Below are positions 18,746 to 28,161 of a stretch of 41,474 bases of DNA, in pieces; position 1 is the stretch's first letter; each line of letters begins with the position of its first letter. The stretch spans positions 1 through 41,474 of the forward strand of contig NZ_JARVWW010000050.1 in assembly GCF_029846715.1 (NCBI RefSeq). The letters are read 5' to 3'. The notes beneath the pieces are model-generated. The model did no database searches. It saw nothing but the letters and a program-made list of their open reading frames with translations, and had not been told where the DNA came from. The position numbers and the translations under genes were made by a program. This DNA is from Bradyrhizobium nivariense. Its GTDB lineage: Bacteria; Pseudomonadota; Alphaproteobacteria; Rhizobiales; Xanthobacteraceae.

Positions 18746-19162
18746 CTACATCGCGCTGATCTGTGCAAACAGAATTGCCGCCTCAGACGGCCCGAGCCCG
18801 ACGATGCCCACGAAGGCCGCCGGAGGCATCGGAATGACCTGGCTGATCGGTCTCCAGAGATGCAGGCAATAGCGGCTATTGTTGACATACTGTGAATGAG
18901 GAGGATGCAGCTGCATCACGCATTCCTCTTCATCCCAAAACAGATCCTTGACGAGGCACATCTCCTTCCAGTTTGGCGAACGCCGTGGCGTCGACACAGA
19001 GACATGCTCCCATCCTGGGCGGACGAAGCCGATGATCTTGAGTTCACAGCCACAAGGCCCCTGCACGAAGAAGACACCGGAAGGACCAGATCCCGGTGCA
19101 GTGGCGAATCGGCCATCGCGGACGCGTCCCGCCTCGAGCCTTTCTACAATTTGCTTCCTCAC
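18746..19162 (-). CDS. DUF7694-type hypothetical protein
   Basis: This 138-residue protein contains the conserved block WEHVSVSTPRRSPNWKEM, then KDLFWDEEECVMQLHPP and YCLHLWRP. That block is found in small proteins (DUF7694-like) common on phages, plasmids and genomic islands of Alphaproteobacteria; function is unknown. GTG 19162 is preceded by AAGGAGG at about five bases, a strong ribosome-binding site that argues for a live gene. The C-terminal 25 residues (from about 114) are hydrophobic-rich and less conserved. It stands alone in a gene-poor stretch and has no partner from which to infer a role. Confidence 0.8.
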   Translation of the reverse strand: MRKQIVERLEAGRVRDGRFATAPGSGPSGVFFVQGPCGCELKIIGFVRPGWEHVSVSTPRRSPNWKEMCLVKDLFWDEEECVMQLHPPHSQYVNNSRYCLHLWRPISQVIPMPPAAFVGIVGLGPSEAAILFAQISAM

Positions 19163-19978
19163 GCGTCCTCCTTCTTTTGTGCGATAGACTCGAATCCGGC
19201 ACCGCGCGTCGATTCATGGAGCGGACGGTTGCCACCCAGCCATCGGCGGTCCTGAGCATCTGCACTGAATTTATCACAATCAGAACATCGCTTCTGTCTG
19301 GAATCGTCTACCCAAGAGGTCTTTCGACATCTAATTGTCAGTCGATGTTCTCGTCATGCGCGCCTTGGCTACGAACTCGCTCGTGCAGGCAATGCGCGCA
19401 GACATTTACGACGTTTGCCTTCGCACGCCGCGCCAGAAGCCAGCTTGTGCTCACTTCTTCGGCGCAACGTTACGGCTTGAGCTAACCGTGCTTGGCGCAA
19501 GATGCCAGGAATCGACTAAAATGCCTCACAGCCAAAATGGCGGCGGAGGGCAATTTGCGTGGTATGATCCGGCGAACCGGCTACGTTGTCACGCAAAGAT
19601 ATCTCGCTGACTTCAGCTCGTGATCCAAAGCGACCACAGATTGTCGCCAGTTCGTCGAGCGAGAGGCTTGTAAATTCGCTTTGCGACGATCTGACTGTGG
19701 GCTTGCATCTGGTCTCTTCTCATGTGTGGCGGTTAGCCGGGTTGCCGCCTGAGACACCGGCAATGCGTCATCTATGTGGCCGGCTAGGCCCGCTTCACGA
19801 TGGATTCAGGGTCAGCGGCTCGGACGCGCAGACCGCAGATTCGAGCAGCCTCGTTCATTCCCCCTGTCGCGAGAGATTTTCGCAGTTCAGCCCAGAGCCG
19901 AGTGACGGTTGTGGAGAGGCTTCGGCGCCGCGGTCGCAAGGCCTGGACCTTCGATGCAACCGTCAGCTCCGGTCGCAA
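19163..19978. other. Intergenic region, possible coding remnant
   Basis: No gene is recognised. A minus-strand frame at 19784-19978 reads WAELRKSLATGGMNEAARIC and may be a decayed protein tail, but it has only a TTG start and no known family. Plus-strand frames at 19335-19610 and 19586-20221 are mostly antisense to the small minus-strand genes. Confidence 0.4.
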
Positions 19979-20179
19979 TCAGAACTGTTCGTCAACCTCA
20001 TTTCTTTGCCGCTCCTCCGCGAGGCGAGCCAGCTTATCATATTCTTTAGCGATCTTGAAAAGTCGGCATCTGGACGCATCGTCCTCGAGCGACTCCGCTT
20101 TTGTTCGCGTCGCTTCCGCGCGGCCTCGCCAGTGTTTGGCGTCGGAGAATGGCTTCTTCTGCTTCATGCAGAGCAACAT
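19979..20179 (-). CDS. Small conserved hypothetical protein (66 aa)
   Basis: This short, charged, helical protein carries the pattern DAKHWRGRAEATRTKAES...IAKEYDKLARLAEERQR. Small proteins of this type (D/P-K-H-W-R-x-R-A-E...A-x-x-Y-x-K-L-A-x-x-A-E) are frequent in Bradyrhizobium and relatives, and their function is unknown. Its sequence looks under selection because helix heptads and charge pattern are intact end to end. ATG 20179 or ATG 20167 could start it. It has no obvious operon partner. Confidence 0.6.
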   Translation of the reverse strand: MLLCMKQKKPFSDAKHWRGRAEATRTKAESLEDDASRCRLFKIAKEYDKLARLAEERQRNEVDEQF

Positions 20180-21290
20180 GCATTTTCTAGATCAAGAAAA
20201 TGCGACAGATGCCCTCCGTAAGATCCCGTAGGTTGCTTTCGCAATGCAACCCTGTTTGCGGTTATCTGCGACTCGCATTGTCTGAGATCAGACAAGCTGC
20301 TTACAAACGGATGCAAGCGCGGCGAGCAAGCTTCACTGCGGTCTCCTTCTCGGTTGAGAACGCCGCTTGGAAACCTCACGCTAACGCAGCATGATCGGGG
20401 ACATTGGGCTTCTCTGCTGGGTTCGCGTCCGATCCTGCGTGAACTGCACGACTCCCGACACAAAGGGCTTGAATCGTACGTAGGGTGAGGTTGTAAGTTC
20501 GCAACTCAGAGAGGAACGACAATTGGCGCCTAGACTCAACTTAGCTGGTCGTGATCAACCCTGCGAACCTGCAAATAGCCTACTGGCGCTGAAACGCGGC
20601 AGCTGTAGGCATACAAGCGGCCATAGCGTTTGGGACGCATCCTCCCATCCAGAGGTTTTCGGCTTGGAACGATTGGCCATCGTACGAAAGCTACTCGATC
20701 ACGAGCTGCCCGACAGCTTTTTGAGCAATCCAGGAAGGTCGAGGGCCCAGGACAATTACCAGCGCCTTCTCGATGTGCGAATCGAAACCTCGAGGAGCCC
20801 GACTGCAAGCACTTCTGCGCCAACGATCGGTTGTTGGAGCAGGCCACATGTCTTCGCCCAGCGTCTTACAACAACAACAGGGCCTTGGGCGCCCCCTCCA
20901 AAGGACCACAATGCAACGCTGGATCACTCGAGCAAGCGCCGCAACAAACTACCTTTGCAACCCGGGCGATCGTAGTGCGCAGCGGCTCGCAACGTCGTTC
21001 AGCGAAACGGATTTGGGGTGGCACCTGCAGCGGCGCAGGAGAATGATCCGCGACAGTTTCGTGCGGAGCGCCCGTGCTCGTGAGATCTTCGGCAGCCCGG
21101 CGGCGTGCGACCATACGGATCGCGTGCGATCTCGATCCTCTGCAGGATGCCATTGCCATCAGGTAGACTGAGGGCTCCGGTACTCTGGGCGGCCGGCTCC
21201 ATGTCGAACGATAAATTGAGCCGCCCCACCATGTTCAGGTGCAGGTGCGCTACAGACGACGTACCGCGGGAACTCTGAGGGGAGTCACCA
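20180..21290. other. Gene-poor region of 1.1 kb containing repeat copy B
   Basis: No gene is recognised. Overlapping frames on both strands (20523-20975 plus, 20536-20847 minus, 20773-21171 plus) show no motifs. The region contains copy B of the 41-nt element (20457-20497) and, at its end, the GAGGGGAG ribosome-binding site of the next gene. Confidence 0.45.
20457..20497 (+). repeat. 41-nt repeated element, copy B (promoter-like)
   Basis: This matches 9243-9283 at 32 of 41 positions without gaps. TTGAAT at 20469-20474 is followed after exactly 19 nt by TAAGTT, a spacing seen in MerR-family promoters. The only start-like codon soon downstream is TTG at 20523, whose frame I do not recognise as a protein. 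The repeat is observed; the promoter function is inferred. Confidence 0.5.
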
Positions 21291-21293
21291 TTG

Positions 21294-21557
21294 ATGCTCT
21301 GTCCAAAATGTCACGCAGACAATTGGTACGAGGTTGTACTGCACGATCCTTGGACTGGCCGACCGGTGATCACCTGCAACTCTTGCGGTGAGTATGCCGA
21401 GTACGATCGCCTCCAGCGCAGAACTGCGCACGCGATCATCTCTGCTACTTTGGCCTGCGTGAGCCTAGAGGATCAGCGCGATCCGCGGGCGGTTGTTGAT
21501 AGGATTTTGGATAGGCTCGAGAATGCCGGCCTAACAATCGCCCGCAGCTCAAGATGA
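21294..21557 (+). CDS. Small zinc-ribbon protein (87 aa)
   Basis: The N-terminus has two Cys pairs, LCPKCHAD and TCNSCGEY, spaced like a zinc ribbon (C-x2-C...C-x2-C). A helical C-terminal half follows, with VDRILDRLENAGL. It may bind zinc and nucleic acid or protein, but I recognise no named family. AGGGGAG upstream supports either TTG 21291 or ATG 21294; I prefer the ATG. It is about 280 bases upstream of noeL on the same strand, but the base composition changes sharply between them, so they are unlikely to form an old operon. Confidence 0.7.
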   Translation: MLCPKCHADNWYEVVLHDPWTGRPVITCNSCGEYAEYDRLQRRTAHAIISATLACVSLEDQRDPRAVVDRILDRLENAGLTIARSSR

Positions 21558-21837
21558 CTGGGAGACGCGCCCATGACCGGCGCTTCGAGATGCTGGCCGC
21601 TCGCAAGATAGCATAGCTAAGCCCAACAATTCCGCCGCATTACAAACGTTCGTATACTTCTTCAAAACCCTTTCGATGTGAAGGTTTAGCTGCGTACAGT
21701 TGTGCGTTCGATGCAATGCCTGTACACGATCGATACTTCGGTGCTTCGAAAGCGAGAGCCTTCCGCATTCGAACAGGCCAGACGCGATTGAAGGTCATCG
21801 ATCGCGGAAAGACATTCCGCCTGCCCAGAGAACCAAT

Positions 21838-22923
21838 TTGTCAAACCAAGAGAGAAGAGGGCGGGTCGCTCTCATCACCGGCGTGACCGGCCAGGACGGC
21901 GCCTATCTCGCCGAATACCTGCTGTCGCTCGGCTATGTCGTGCACGGCATCAAGCGGCGCTCGTCCTCGTTCAACACCGCGCGTGTCGACCATCTCTACC
22001 AAGACCCGCATCTCGGCGACGTGCCGTTCCTGATGCATTACGGCGACATGACGGATTCGACAAATCTGATTCGCCTGGTGCAGCAGATCCGGCCGACCGA
22101 GATCTACAATCTCGCCGCGCAAAGCCACGTCGCCGTCAGCTTCGAGAGCCCCGAATACACCGCCAATGCCGATGCCCTCGGCGTGCTGCGGCTCCTGGAA
22201 GCGGTCCGCATCCTCGGCATGGAGAAGGCGACGCGGTTCTACCAGGCGTCCACTTCCGAGCTCTACGGCCTCGTGCAGGAGATCCCGCAGAAGGAGACCA
22301 CGCCGTTCTATCCCCGCTCACCTTATGGGGTCGCCAAACTCTACGGCTACTGGATCACGGTGAACTACCGCGAAGCCTATGGCATGTTCGCGGCCAACGG
22401 CATCCTCTTCAACCACGAGAGCCCGATCCGCGGCGAGACCTTCGTCACCCGCAAGATCACCCGCGGCGTCGCTCGCATCGAGGTCGGGCTGGAAGAGACG
22501 CTCTATCTCGGCAACCTCGAAGCCAAGCGCGACTGGGGCCATGCCAGGGACTACGTCGAAGGCATGCACAAGATCCTGCAAGCGGACAAGCCGGATGATT
22601 TCGTGCTCGCGACCGGAGAGATGCACTCGGTGCGCGAGCTGGTCGAATTGTCGTTCGCGCAAGTTGGCTGCCGCATCGCATGGCGCGGCGCGGGCGTCGA
22701 CGAGATCGGCGTCGATGCCAAGAGTGGCAAGACGCTGGTGAAGATCGATCCGACCTATTTCCGCCCGACCGAGGTCGATCTCCTTGTCGGCGACGCCAGC
22801 AAGGCGAGCGAAGTGCTCGGCTGGAAGCCGAAGCGGACGTTTGCGGAACTCGTCGCAGAGATGATGGCGAGCGATCTGGCCGAAGCAAAACGCGAAGCGG
22901 TCGATGGCAAACGCACCGTTTGA
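21838..22923 (+). CDS. noeL: NoeL, GDP-mannose 4,6-dehydratase
   Basis: NoeL converts GDP-mannose to GDP-4-keto-6-deoxymannose, the first step towards GDP-fucose for Nod-factor fucosylation. This short-chain dehydrogenase-fold enzyme shows the NADP-binding ITGVTGQDGAYLAEYLL, KRRSSSFNT, catalytic STSELYG and the Y-x3-K pair in YPRSPYGVAKLYG, then FNHESPIRGETFVTRKI. The frame opens at 21700, but homology begins at about RVALITG. I chose TTG 21838, giving 361 residues; the start is uncertain and might be nearer 21860. It overlaps nolK by 20 bases, so the two are translationally linked. Codons are overwhelmingly G/C-ending, unlike nodM and nolL, suggesting recruitment from a chromosomal gmd-fcl pair. 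Confidence 0.93.
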   Translation: MSNQERRGRVALITGVTGQDGAYLAEYLLSLGYVVHGIKRRSSSFNTARVDHLYQDPHLGDVPFLMHYGDMTDSTNLIRLVQQIRPTEIYNLAAQSHVAVSFESPEYTANADALGVLRLLEAVRILGMEKATRFYQASTSELYGLVQEIPQKETTPFYPRSPYGVAKLYGYWITVNYREAYGMFAANGILFNHESPIRGETFVTRKITRGVARIEVGLEETLYLGNLEAKRDWGHARDYVEGMHKILQADKPDDFVLATGEMHSVRELVELSFAQVGCRIAWRGAGVDEIGVDAKSGKTLVKIDPTYFRPTEVDLLVGDASKASEVLGWKPKRTFAELVAEMMASDLAEAKREAVDGKRTV

Positions 22924-23878
22924 GCTCAAGGGCAAAAGCGTCTACGTCGCCGGCCATCGCGGCATGGTCGGCAGTGCGCTTGTGCGCCGGCTGGCGCGGG
23001 AGGACGTTAAGCTCATCACGGTGGACCGGCGCGAGGTCGATCTCTGCGACCAGGCCGCCGTGTTCGGCTGGTTTGCGAAGGCGCGGCCGCAAGTTGTGTT
23101 CCTTGCCGCTGCCAAGGTCGGCGGCATCGTCGCCAACAACACGCTACGCGCTGAATTCATCTACGACAACCTCGCGATCGCCGCGAACGTGATCCACGCC
23201 GCGCATGTGAACCGCGCCGAGAAGCTGATGTTTCTCGGCTCGTCCTGCATCTATCCCAAACTAGCGCCGCAGCCCTTGCACGAGGATACCGTGCTGACCG
23301 GCCCGCTGGAGCCGACCAACGAGCCTTACGCCATTGCCAAAATCGCCGGCATCAAGATGGCCGAAGCCTATCGCAGCCAGTATGGCAGCGACTTCATCAG
23401 CGTGATGCCGACCAATCTCTACGGCCCGGGCGACAACTATCACCCCGAGCTAAGCCACGTCGTTGCCGCGCTGATCCGCCGCTTTCACGAGGCGAAACTG
23501 GCGGGCGCGAAGAATGTGGTTGTCTGGGGTACAGGAACGCCGCGGCGCGAGTTCCTCTATGTCGATGATATGGCGGATGCCTGCGTGCATCTGATGAAGA
23601 CCTATTCCGGGGCGGACCTGATCAACATCGGCACCGGCGAGGACATCACCATCGCCGAATTGGCCCGCATCGTTGCCGGGGTCGTCGGTTACAGCGGCGA
23701 TATTACGTTCGATCCCTCGCGTCCCGACGGCACGCCGCGCAAGCTGCTCGACGTCAGCCGCCTGGCAAGGCTCGGCTGGCGTGCCACGACGTCATTTGCA
23801 GCTGGAATGCGGCTCAGTTACCGGGCCTTCTTGGCGGAATCAGCTACATCGGGCAAGAGGAGACAATCGGCGAGCTGA
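22904..23878 (+). CDS. nolK: NolK, GDP-L-fucose synthase
   Basis: NolK epimerises and reduces GDP-4-keto-6-deoxymannose to GDP-L-fucose, the donor used by NodZ. This 324-residue protein has the NADP-binding VAGHRGMVGSALVRRL, AAAKVGGI, catalytic GSSCIYP and the Y-x3-K pair in NEPYAIAKIAG, plus TNLYGPGDNYHPE. It starts at ATG 22904 inside the end of noeL. Like noeL it uses strongly GC-rich codons until about 23800. The last 15 residues (SATSGKRRQSAS) are less conserved and more AT-rich, so the composition boundary lies close to the end of the gene. The order gmd-fcl is the usual fucose-nucleotide cassette. Confidence 0.93.
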   Translation: MANAPFELKGKSVYVAGHRGMVGSALVRRLAREDVKLITVDRREVDLCDQAAVFGWFAKARPQVVFLAAAKVGGIVANNTLRAEFIYDNLAIAANVIHAAHVNRAEKLMFLGSSCIYPKLAPQPLHEDTVLTGPLEPTNEPYAIAKIAGIKMAEAYRSQYGSDFISVMPTNLYGPGDNYHPELSHVVAALIRRFHEAKLAGAKNVVVWGTGTPRREFLYVDDMADACVHLMKTYSGADLINIGTGEDITIAELARIVAGVVGYSGDITFDPSRPDGTPRKLLDVSRLARLGWRATTSFAAGMRLSYRAFLAESATSGKRRQSAS

Positions 23879-24089
23879 CGACGCCTACTTGTTCGGTTTC
23901 CCGAAAGTTGTTCAAGATCGACGCTGTTTCGCGCGACTCGACGGAGCTTTACTTGTAGTTGGAGCTCGACCCGTGCCCCAGAAGAGAGCAAGCCGCTAGA
24001 ATGGCGAATAACTTTAGGTAGCGAATTCAGTCGGGCGCGCCTTGCGGTCCTAAGATGGTCTGTTTTGAACTTCAGGTAAACCAATTAGC

Positions 24090-25916
24090 ATGTGCGGAAT
24101 TGTCGGTATCTTAGGGCGCGGTCCGGTCGCGGATCGCCTCATCGATTCACTTAAGCGACTGGAATATCGGGGCTATGACTCAGCAGGTATCGGAACGCTC
24201 AAAGGAAATCATATCGAGCTTCGGCGCGCGGAAGGCAAGCTGAAGAACCTTGAGACACGCCTTCGCTGCTATCCGCTCGCTGGCGATATCGGGATTGGGC
24301 ACACGCGCTGGGCTACTCATGGCAAGCCGACCGAGCACAATGCTCATCCGCATGCAACGGACAATGTTGCAGTCGTCCATAACGGCATCATCGAGAATTT
24401 CCGCGAGCTGCGTGCAGAGCTGAAACAGGGTGGCGCCCGTTTCACCTCTGAAACAGATACCGAGGTGGTGGCGCATCTCCTCGACTTTTATCTGAAAAAT
24501 GGCTGCTCCCCGGAGGACGCAGTAAAAGCGTCGCTGCCGCGGCTAGCGGGCGCTTTTTCGCTTGCAATCCTATTCAAGGGCCGACACGACCTCATGATCG
24601 GCGCGCGCAAGGGCTCACCGCTTGCGATCGGCTATGGTGAAGGCGAAATGTATCTCGGATCGGATGCTATCGCGCTCGCCCCGCTTACCGATTTGATCAC
24701 CTATCTCGAGGACGGCGATCTGGCTGTACTCAACCGCAACTTCAGCGTGGTCTACGACGCACAAGGGACCGTCGCTCACCGCGAGGTGGTGACATCCGGC
24801 GCGTCGTCACTTCTCGCTGACAAAGGAAACTACCGCCACTTCATGGCGAAGGAAATCCACGAACAGCCAGATGTAATCAGGGAGACACTGGCGCATTACG
24901 TTGAGGTCGCCACCGCGAGCGTTGCACTGCCGCAGCAGGTTCCGTTCGATTTTAATGAGGTCGGGCATATCTCGATCACGGCTTGCGGTACGGCAGGCTA
25001 TGCCGGCCATATCGCCAAATACTGGTTCGAGCGGCTGGCTCGTATTCCGGTCGAGCTCGATGTTGCCTCCGAGTTTCGCTATCGTGAGGCACCGATGCGC
25101 AAGGGAGATCTTGGTATCTTCATTTCGCAATCAGGCGAGACGGCCGATACGCTGGCCGCGCTCCGCTACGCTAAATCGCAGGGCCTGCATACCCTCTCGA
25201 TCGTGAACGTAATGGGTTCGACCATTGCGCGCGAAAGCGAGACAGTATTGCGGACATTCGCGGGACCCGAAATAGGCGTTGCCTCGACAAAGGCATTCAC
25301 ATGTCAGCTGGTCGTTCTGGCGGCACTTGCGATCGCTACGGGCAAGGCGCGCGGTGAATTGTCCGAGAGGGACCAGGTCGAGCTCGTAAGAGCGCTGATC
25401 GAAATCCCCCGGCTAGTTGCATCGGCGCTTGCCTGCGAGCCGCAGATCGAGAAGGTTGCACGCGACATCGCCAAATCGCGTGACGTGCTATATCTTGGTC
25501 GCGGCACGTCGTTTCCGCTAGCGCTGGAAGGGGCATTGAAGCTGAAGGAGATCTCCTACATTCACGCAGCCGGCTATGCGGCCGGAGAGCTCAAGCACGG
25601 GCCCATTGCCTTGGTCGACGAGAGCGTTCCGGTAATCGTCATTGCTCCTTGGGACCGGTTGTTCGAGAAGTCTATGTCGAACATGCAGGAGGTCGCCGCA
25701 CGCGGCGGCAAGATTATCTTGATCACGGACGCGAGGGGAGCCGCGGAGGCGTCCACAGATTCACTCGCGACGATCGTGCTGCCGGAAATGGGGTCGACAT
25801 TTACGCCCATTGTCTATGCCATTCCGGTGCAGCTCCTAGCCTACCACACGGCCACCCTGATGGGCACGGACGTCGACCAACCTCGAAATCTTGCGAAATC
25901 AGTTACCGTCGAATGA
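24090..25916 (+). CDS. nodM: NodM, glutamine-fructose-6-phosphate aminotransferase
   Basis: NodM makes glucosamine-6-phosphate from fructose-6-phosphate and glutamine, a symbiosis-dedicated copy of GlmS that supplies the Nod-factor backbone. This 608-residue enzyme starts with the N-terminal nucleophile Cys in MCGIVGILG, followed by the GATase domain (GHTRWATHGKPTEHNAHPH, HNGIIENF, SETDTEV). Two sugar-isomerase domains follow (TACGTAGYAGHIAKYW, SQSGETADTLAALR, LGRGTSFPLALEGALKLKE), and the typical DQPRNLAKSVTVE end closes the protein. It begins 211 bases after nolK with different codon use. No clear nod box lies in that gap. It could be a housekeeping glmS, but its position among nod genes favours nodM. 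Confidence 0.9.
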   Translation: MCGIVGILGRGPVADRLIDSLKRLEYRGYDSAGIGTLKGNHIELRRAEGKLKNLETRLRCYPLAGDIGIGHTRWATHGKPTEHNAHPHATDNVAVVHNGIIENFRELRAELKQGGARFTSETDTEVVAHLLDFYLKNGCSPEDAVKASLPRLAGAFSLAILFKGRHDLMIGARKGSPLAIGYGEGEMYLGSDAIALAPLTDLITYLEDGDLAVLNRNFSVVYDAQGTVAHREVVTSGASSLLADKGNYRHFMAKEIHEQPDVIRETLAHYVEVATASVALPQQVPFDFNEVGHISITACGTAGYAGHIAKYWFERLARIPVELDVASEFRYREAPMRKGDLGIFISQSGETADTLAALRYAKSQGLHTLSIVNVMGSTIARESETVLRTFAGPEIGVASTKAFTCQLVVLAALAIATGKARGELSERDQVELVRALIEIPRLVASALACEPQIEKVARDIAKSRDVLYLGRGTSFPLALEGALKLKEISYIHAAGYAAGELKHGPIALVDESVPVIVIAPWDRLFEKSMSNMQEVAARGGKIILITDARGAAEASTDSLATIVLPEMGSTFTPIVYAIPVQLLAYHTATLMGTDVDQPRNLAKSVTVE

Positions 25917-26811
25917 GCCAAGGCGACGGCACTTGGGATTGTAGTGGCTCAGAAACCGAAGACGCACAAAGCCCCGGTCCGATGTCATCACGATCTGCCT
26001 CCCGGTTCCGGGCCCGACGGATCGCATGGCGTCCTGGTTGTGCCGGTTCATGGTCTTTGTCTACGGAAGCTGGGACGGTGCGAAAACTCTAAGGCCAATC
26101 AGGTGGGGACACTGACGTAGCCTTGCCTCCGCCGAGCAAGGAGCTGACCGATCGCGGCATTCCGATTGCTGGGACGTGCTCATAGTTCGTGAGGAACTCC
26201 AAGTTTTTTTGAGAGGGCGGATATTGCAGCCAGATGAACCTGTTCGACTGACAACGAATGCCTGTCGTCGATGGACGGCATGTTTGTCCCCTCACTTGCG
26301 GGATTCGACCGCATTTGGACCGTAGCGCCCTCGATGTCCAAGGCACGCCGCGCTTCGAACGGCGACGTGGTGCTTGCCGAGCACGGCGATCCCGCTGCGG
26401 ACGGGCTTAAAGCCCGGAACACTCACCCATCCTCTCGTCAAACGTCGAGACAACTCGGGGGCAATATCCAGGCCAAATCGCTGGAGGTCGGGTGACATGT
26501 TTGCCCGCCGGCGCGTAACGCCAGGCGTCGTGTCGTTGCATGTCGGTGCGCTCGATGAAATTCCGCCGCGCCGCAATAACTGATCATTGCCCGGGGCTTC
26601 AGTAGGTTGGGAGTCACTCCTGCTGCGAGCGAAATAACGTCCGAAAATCTGTACGACCTTGCTGCAATTGCCGAAAATATGCCGGAAACGTCAGGCGCTT
26701 ACGGGTCGGTCGACAGTGCCGTGATGGCAGATTCGCGGCCATAACACTGCGCTCGGCTGGCGTGAGATTTTCTCCGGAGCCGGCCCATCCAAACCTGAAA
26801 GGAAACTCGCG
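25917..26811. other. Intergenic region, no convincing gene
   Basis: About 900 bases between nodM and the transporter. Minus-strand frames at 26089-26346, 26180-26422 and 26292-26576 overlap in all phases, suggesting a broken gene, but none has a recognisable motif. TGGCAGATTCGCGGCC at 26725-26740 keeps the GG-N10-GC spacing of a -24/-12 promoter 72 bases before the transporter but has a poor -12 element. Confidence 0.45.
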
Positions 26812-28161
26812 ATGTCACCAGCGTCCATTGCGCACGCGTCAAATGCCAAATCGCGCATTGGCGCCATCTTTCGTGCCACGAGCGGTAATTTCCTCGAACA
26901 GTTCGACTTCTTTTTGTTCGGGTTCTACGCCAGCGCCATCGGAAACGCATTCTTTCCATCGGCAAGCGAAACCGCTTCTCTGCTCAACACCTTCGGTGTG
27001 TTCTGGCTGGGGGCACTGATGCGACCTGTCGGCGCGATCGTGTTGGGAGCCTATATCGACCAGATTGGCCGTCGGCAAGGTCTGATCATCACGCTTTCGA
27101 TCATGGCTATTGGCACAGTCATCATCGCGTTGTGTCCCGGTTATGCAACGATCGGCATCGCCGCACCCGTCATTGTGCTGTTCGGGCGGCTTTTGCAGGG
27201 CTTTTCTGCCGGCGTTGAAGTTGGCGGCGTTTCCGTCTACCTCTCCGAAATTGCCACTGCGGGCAATCGTGGTTTTTACACGTCGTTTCAGTCATCGAGC
27301 CAGCAGGTCGCCATCTTTGTCGCGGCTCTTGTGGGATATTTTCTAAGCGAAGCTCTTCCGGCCGAAATGGTTGCCGCCTGGGGCTGGCGGATCCCGTTCT
27401 TCCTTGGCTGCTTAATCGTTCCGCTTATCTTCTTCCTGCGCCGCACCCTGGAGGAAACTCCGGAGTTTCTCGTCATGAAGAACCACCCAACGGCCCGCGA
27501 GGTGCTTGCCTCGACAGTTGCGAACTGGCGCATCGTCATTCTCGGCATGATGATCGCGATGCTGACGACCACGACCTTCTATTTCGCCACCGTGTACACG
27601 CCCACCTTCGGCAAGCACGTCTTGCAGCTCTCCTCGCAGAACACGCTCTTGGTGACGCTTTTGGTCGCCGTGACGAACTTCATCTGGAACCCAATCGGCG
27701 GCGCAATCTCTGACAGAATTGGCCGGAAGCCTGTCTTGTTGACCATTGCCGGCCTCGCCTTGGTGACTGTCTATCCGGCACTGTCTTGGCTTGTAACAAA
27801 CCCAAGCTTAGGCAAGATGCTTGCAGTGGAGATGATGTTGTCGTTCTACTTTGGCACCTATAGCGGCGCCATGTTGGGCGCTCTGGTCGAGATCGTGCCG
27901 AAGCATGTTCGCACAACCTGCTTTTCTTTGGCCTTCGCACTTGCCGCGGCTCTATTTGGCACGTTTACGCCGCTCGCGTCGACCTGGCTGATCGATCGGA
28001 CCGATGACAAGGCCTCGCCCGGTTTCTGGCTGATGTTTGCAGCTTTTCTCGGCATCATCGCCGCACTCACGATCTATCCAGGAAACGACAAGAGAGTTGC
28101 GAATACATCGCGGGCAGAGCGAACCAACCGGGCCGTAAAGGCACAATTAAGCACGTATTAG
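26812..28161 (+). CDS. MFS metabolite:H+ symporter (MHS family, citrate/tricarballylate-like)
   Basis: This 449-residue inner-membrane carrier has 12 predicted helices and belongs to the MHS branch of the major facilitator superfamily, which moves citrate, alpha-ketoglutarate, shikimate or betaine with protons. Signatures are the N-terminal GNFLEQFDFFLFGFYAS, RPVGAIVLGAYIDQIGRRQG, GRLLQGFSAGVEVGG and ISDRIGRKPVLLT. The pattern is closest to citrate or tricarballylate symporters (CitA/TcuC-like), but the substrate cannot be fixed. ATG 26812 has AAAGGA at good spacing. It stands alone, with no tcu or cit partner genes. On a symbiosis island it could import a plant-derived carboxylate. A weak sigma-54-like sequence lies at 26725-26740. 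Confidence 0.85.
   Translation: MSPASIAHASNAKSRIGAIFRATSGNFLEQFDFFLFGFYASAIGNAFFPSASETASLLNTFGVFWLGALMRPVGAIVLGAYIDQIGRRQGLIITLSIMAIGTVIIALCPGYATIGIAAPVIVLFGRLLQGFSAGVEVGGVSVYLSEIATAGNRGFYTSFQSSSQQVAIFVAALVGYFLSEALPAEMVAAWGWRIPFFLGCLIVPLIFFLRRTLEETPEFLVMKNHPTAREVLASTVANWRIVILGMMIAMLTTTTFYFATVYTPTFGKHVLQLSSQNTLLVTLLVAVTNFIWNPIGGAISDRIGRKPVLLTIAGLALVTVYPALSWLVTNPSLGKMLAVEMMLSFYFGTYSGAMLGALVEIVPKHVRTTCFSLAFALAAALFGTFTPLASTWLIDRTDDKASPGFWLMFAAFLGIIAALTIYPGNDKRVANTSRAERTNRAVKAQLSTY

Noticed and set aside
26725..26740. TGGCAGATTCGCGGCC upstream of the MHS transporter
   Set aside because: GG-N10-GC is kept but the -12 half (CGGCC) is poor and no NifA site is seen, so it is mentioned only as a weak possibility.
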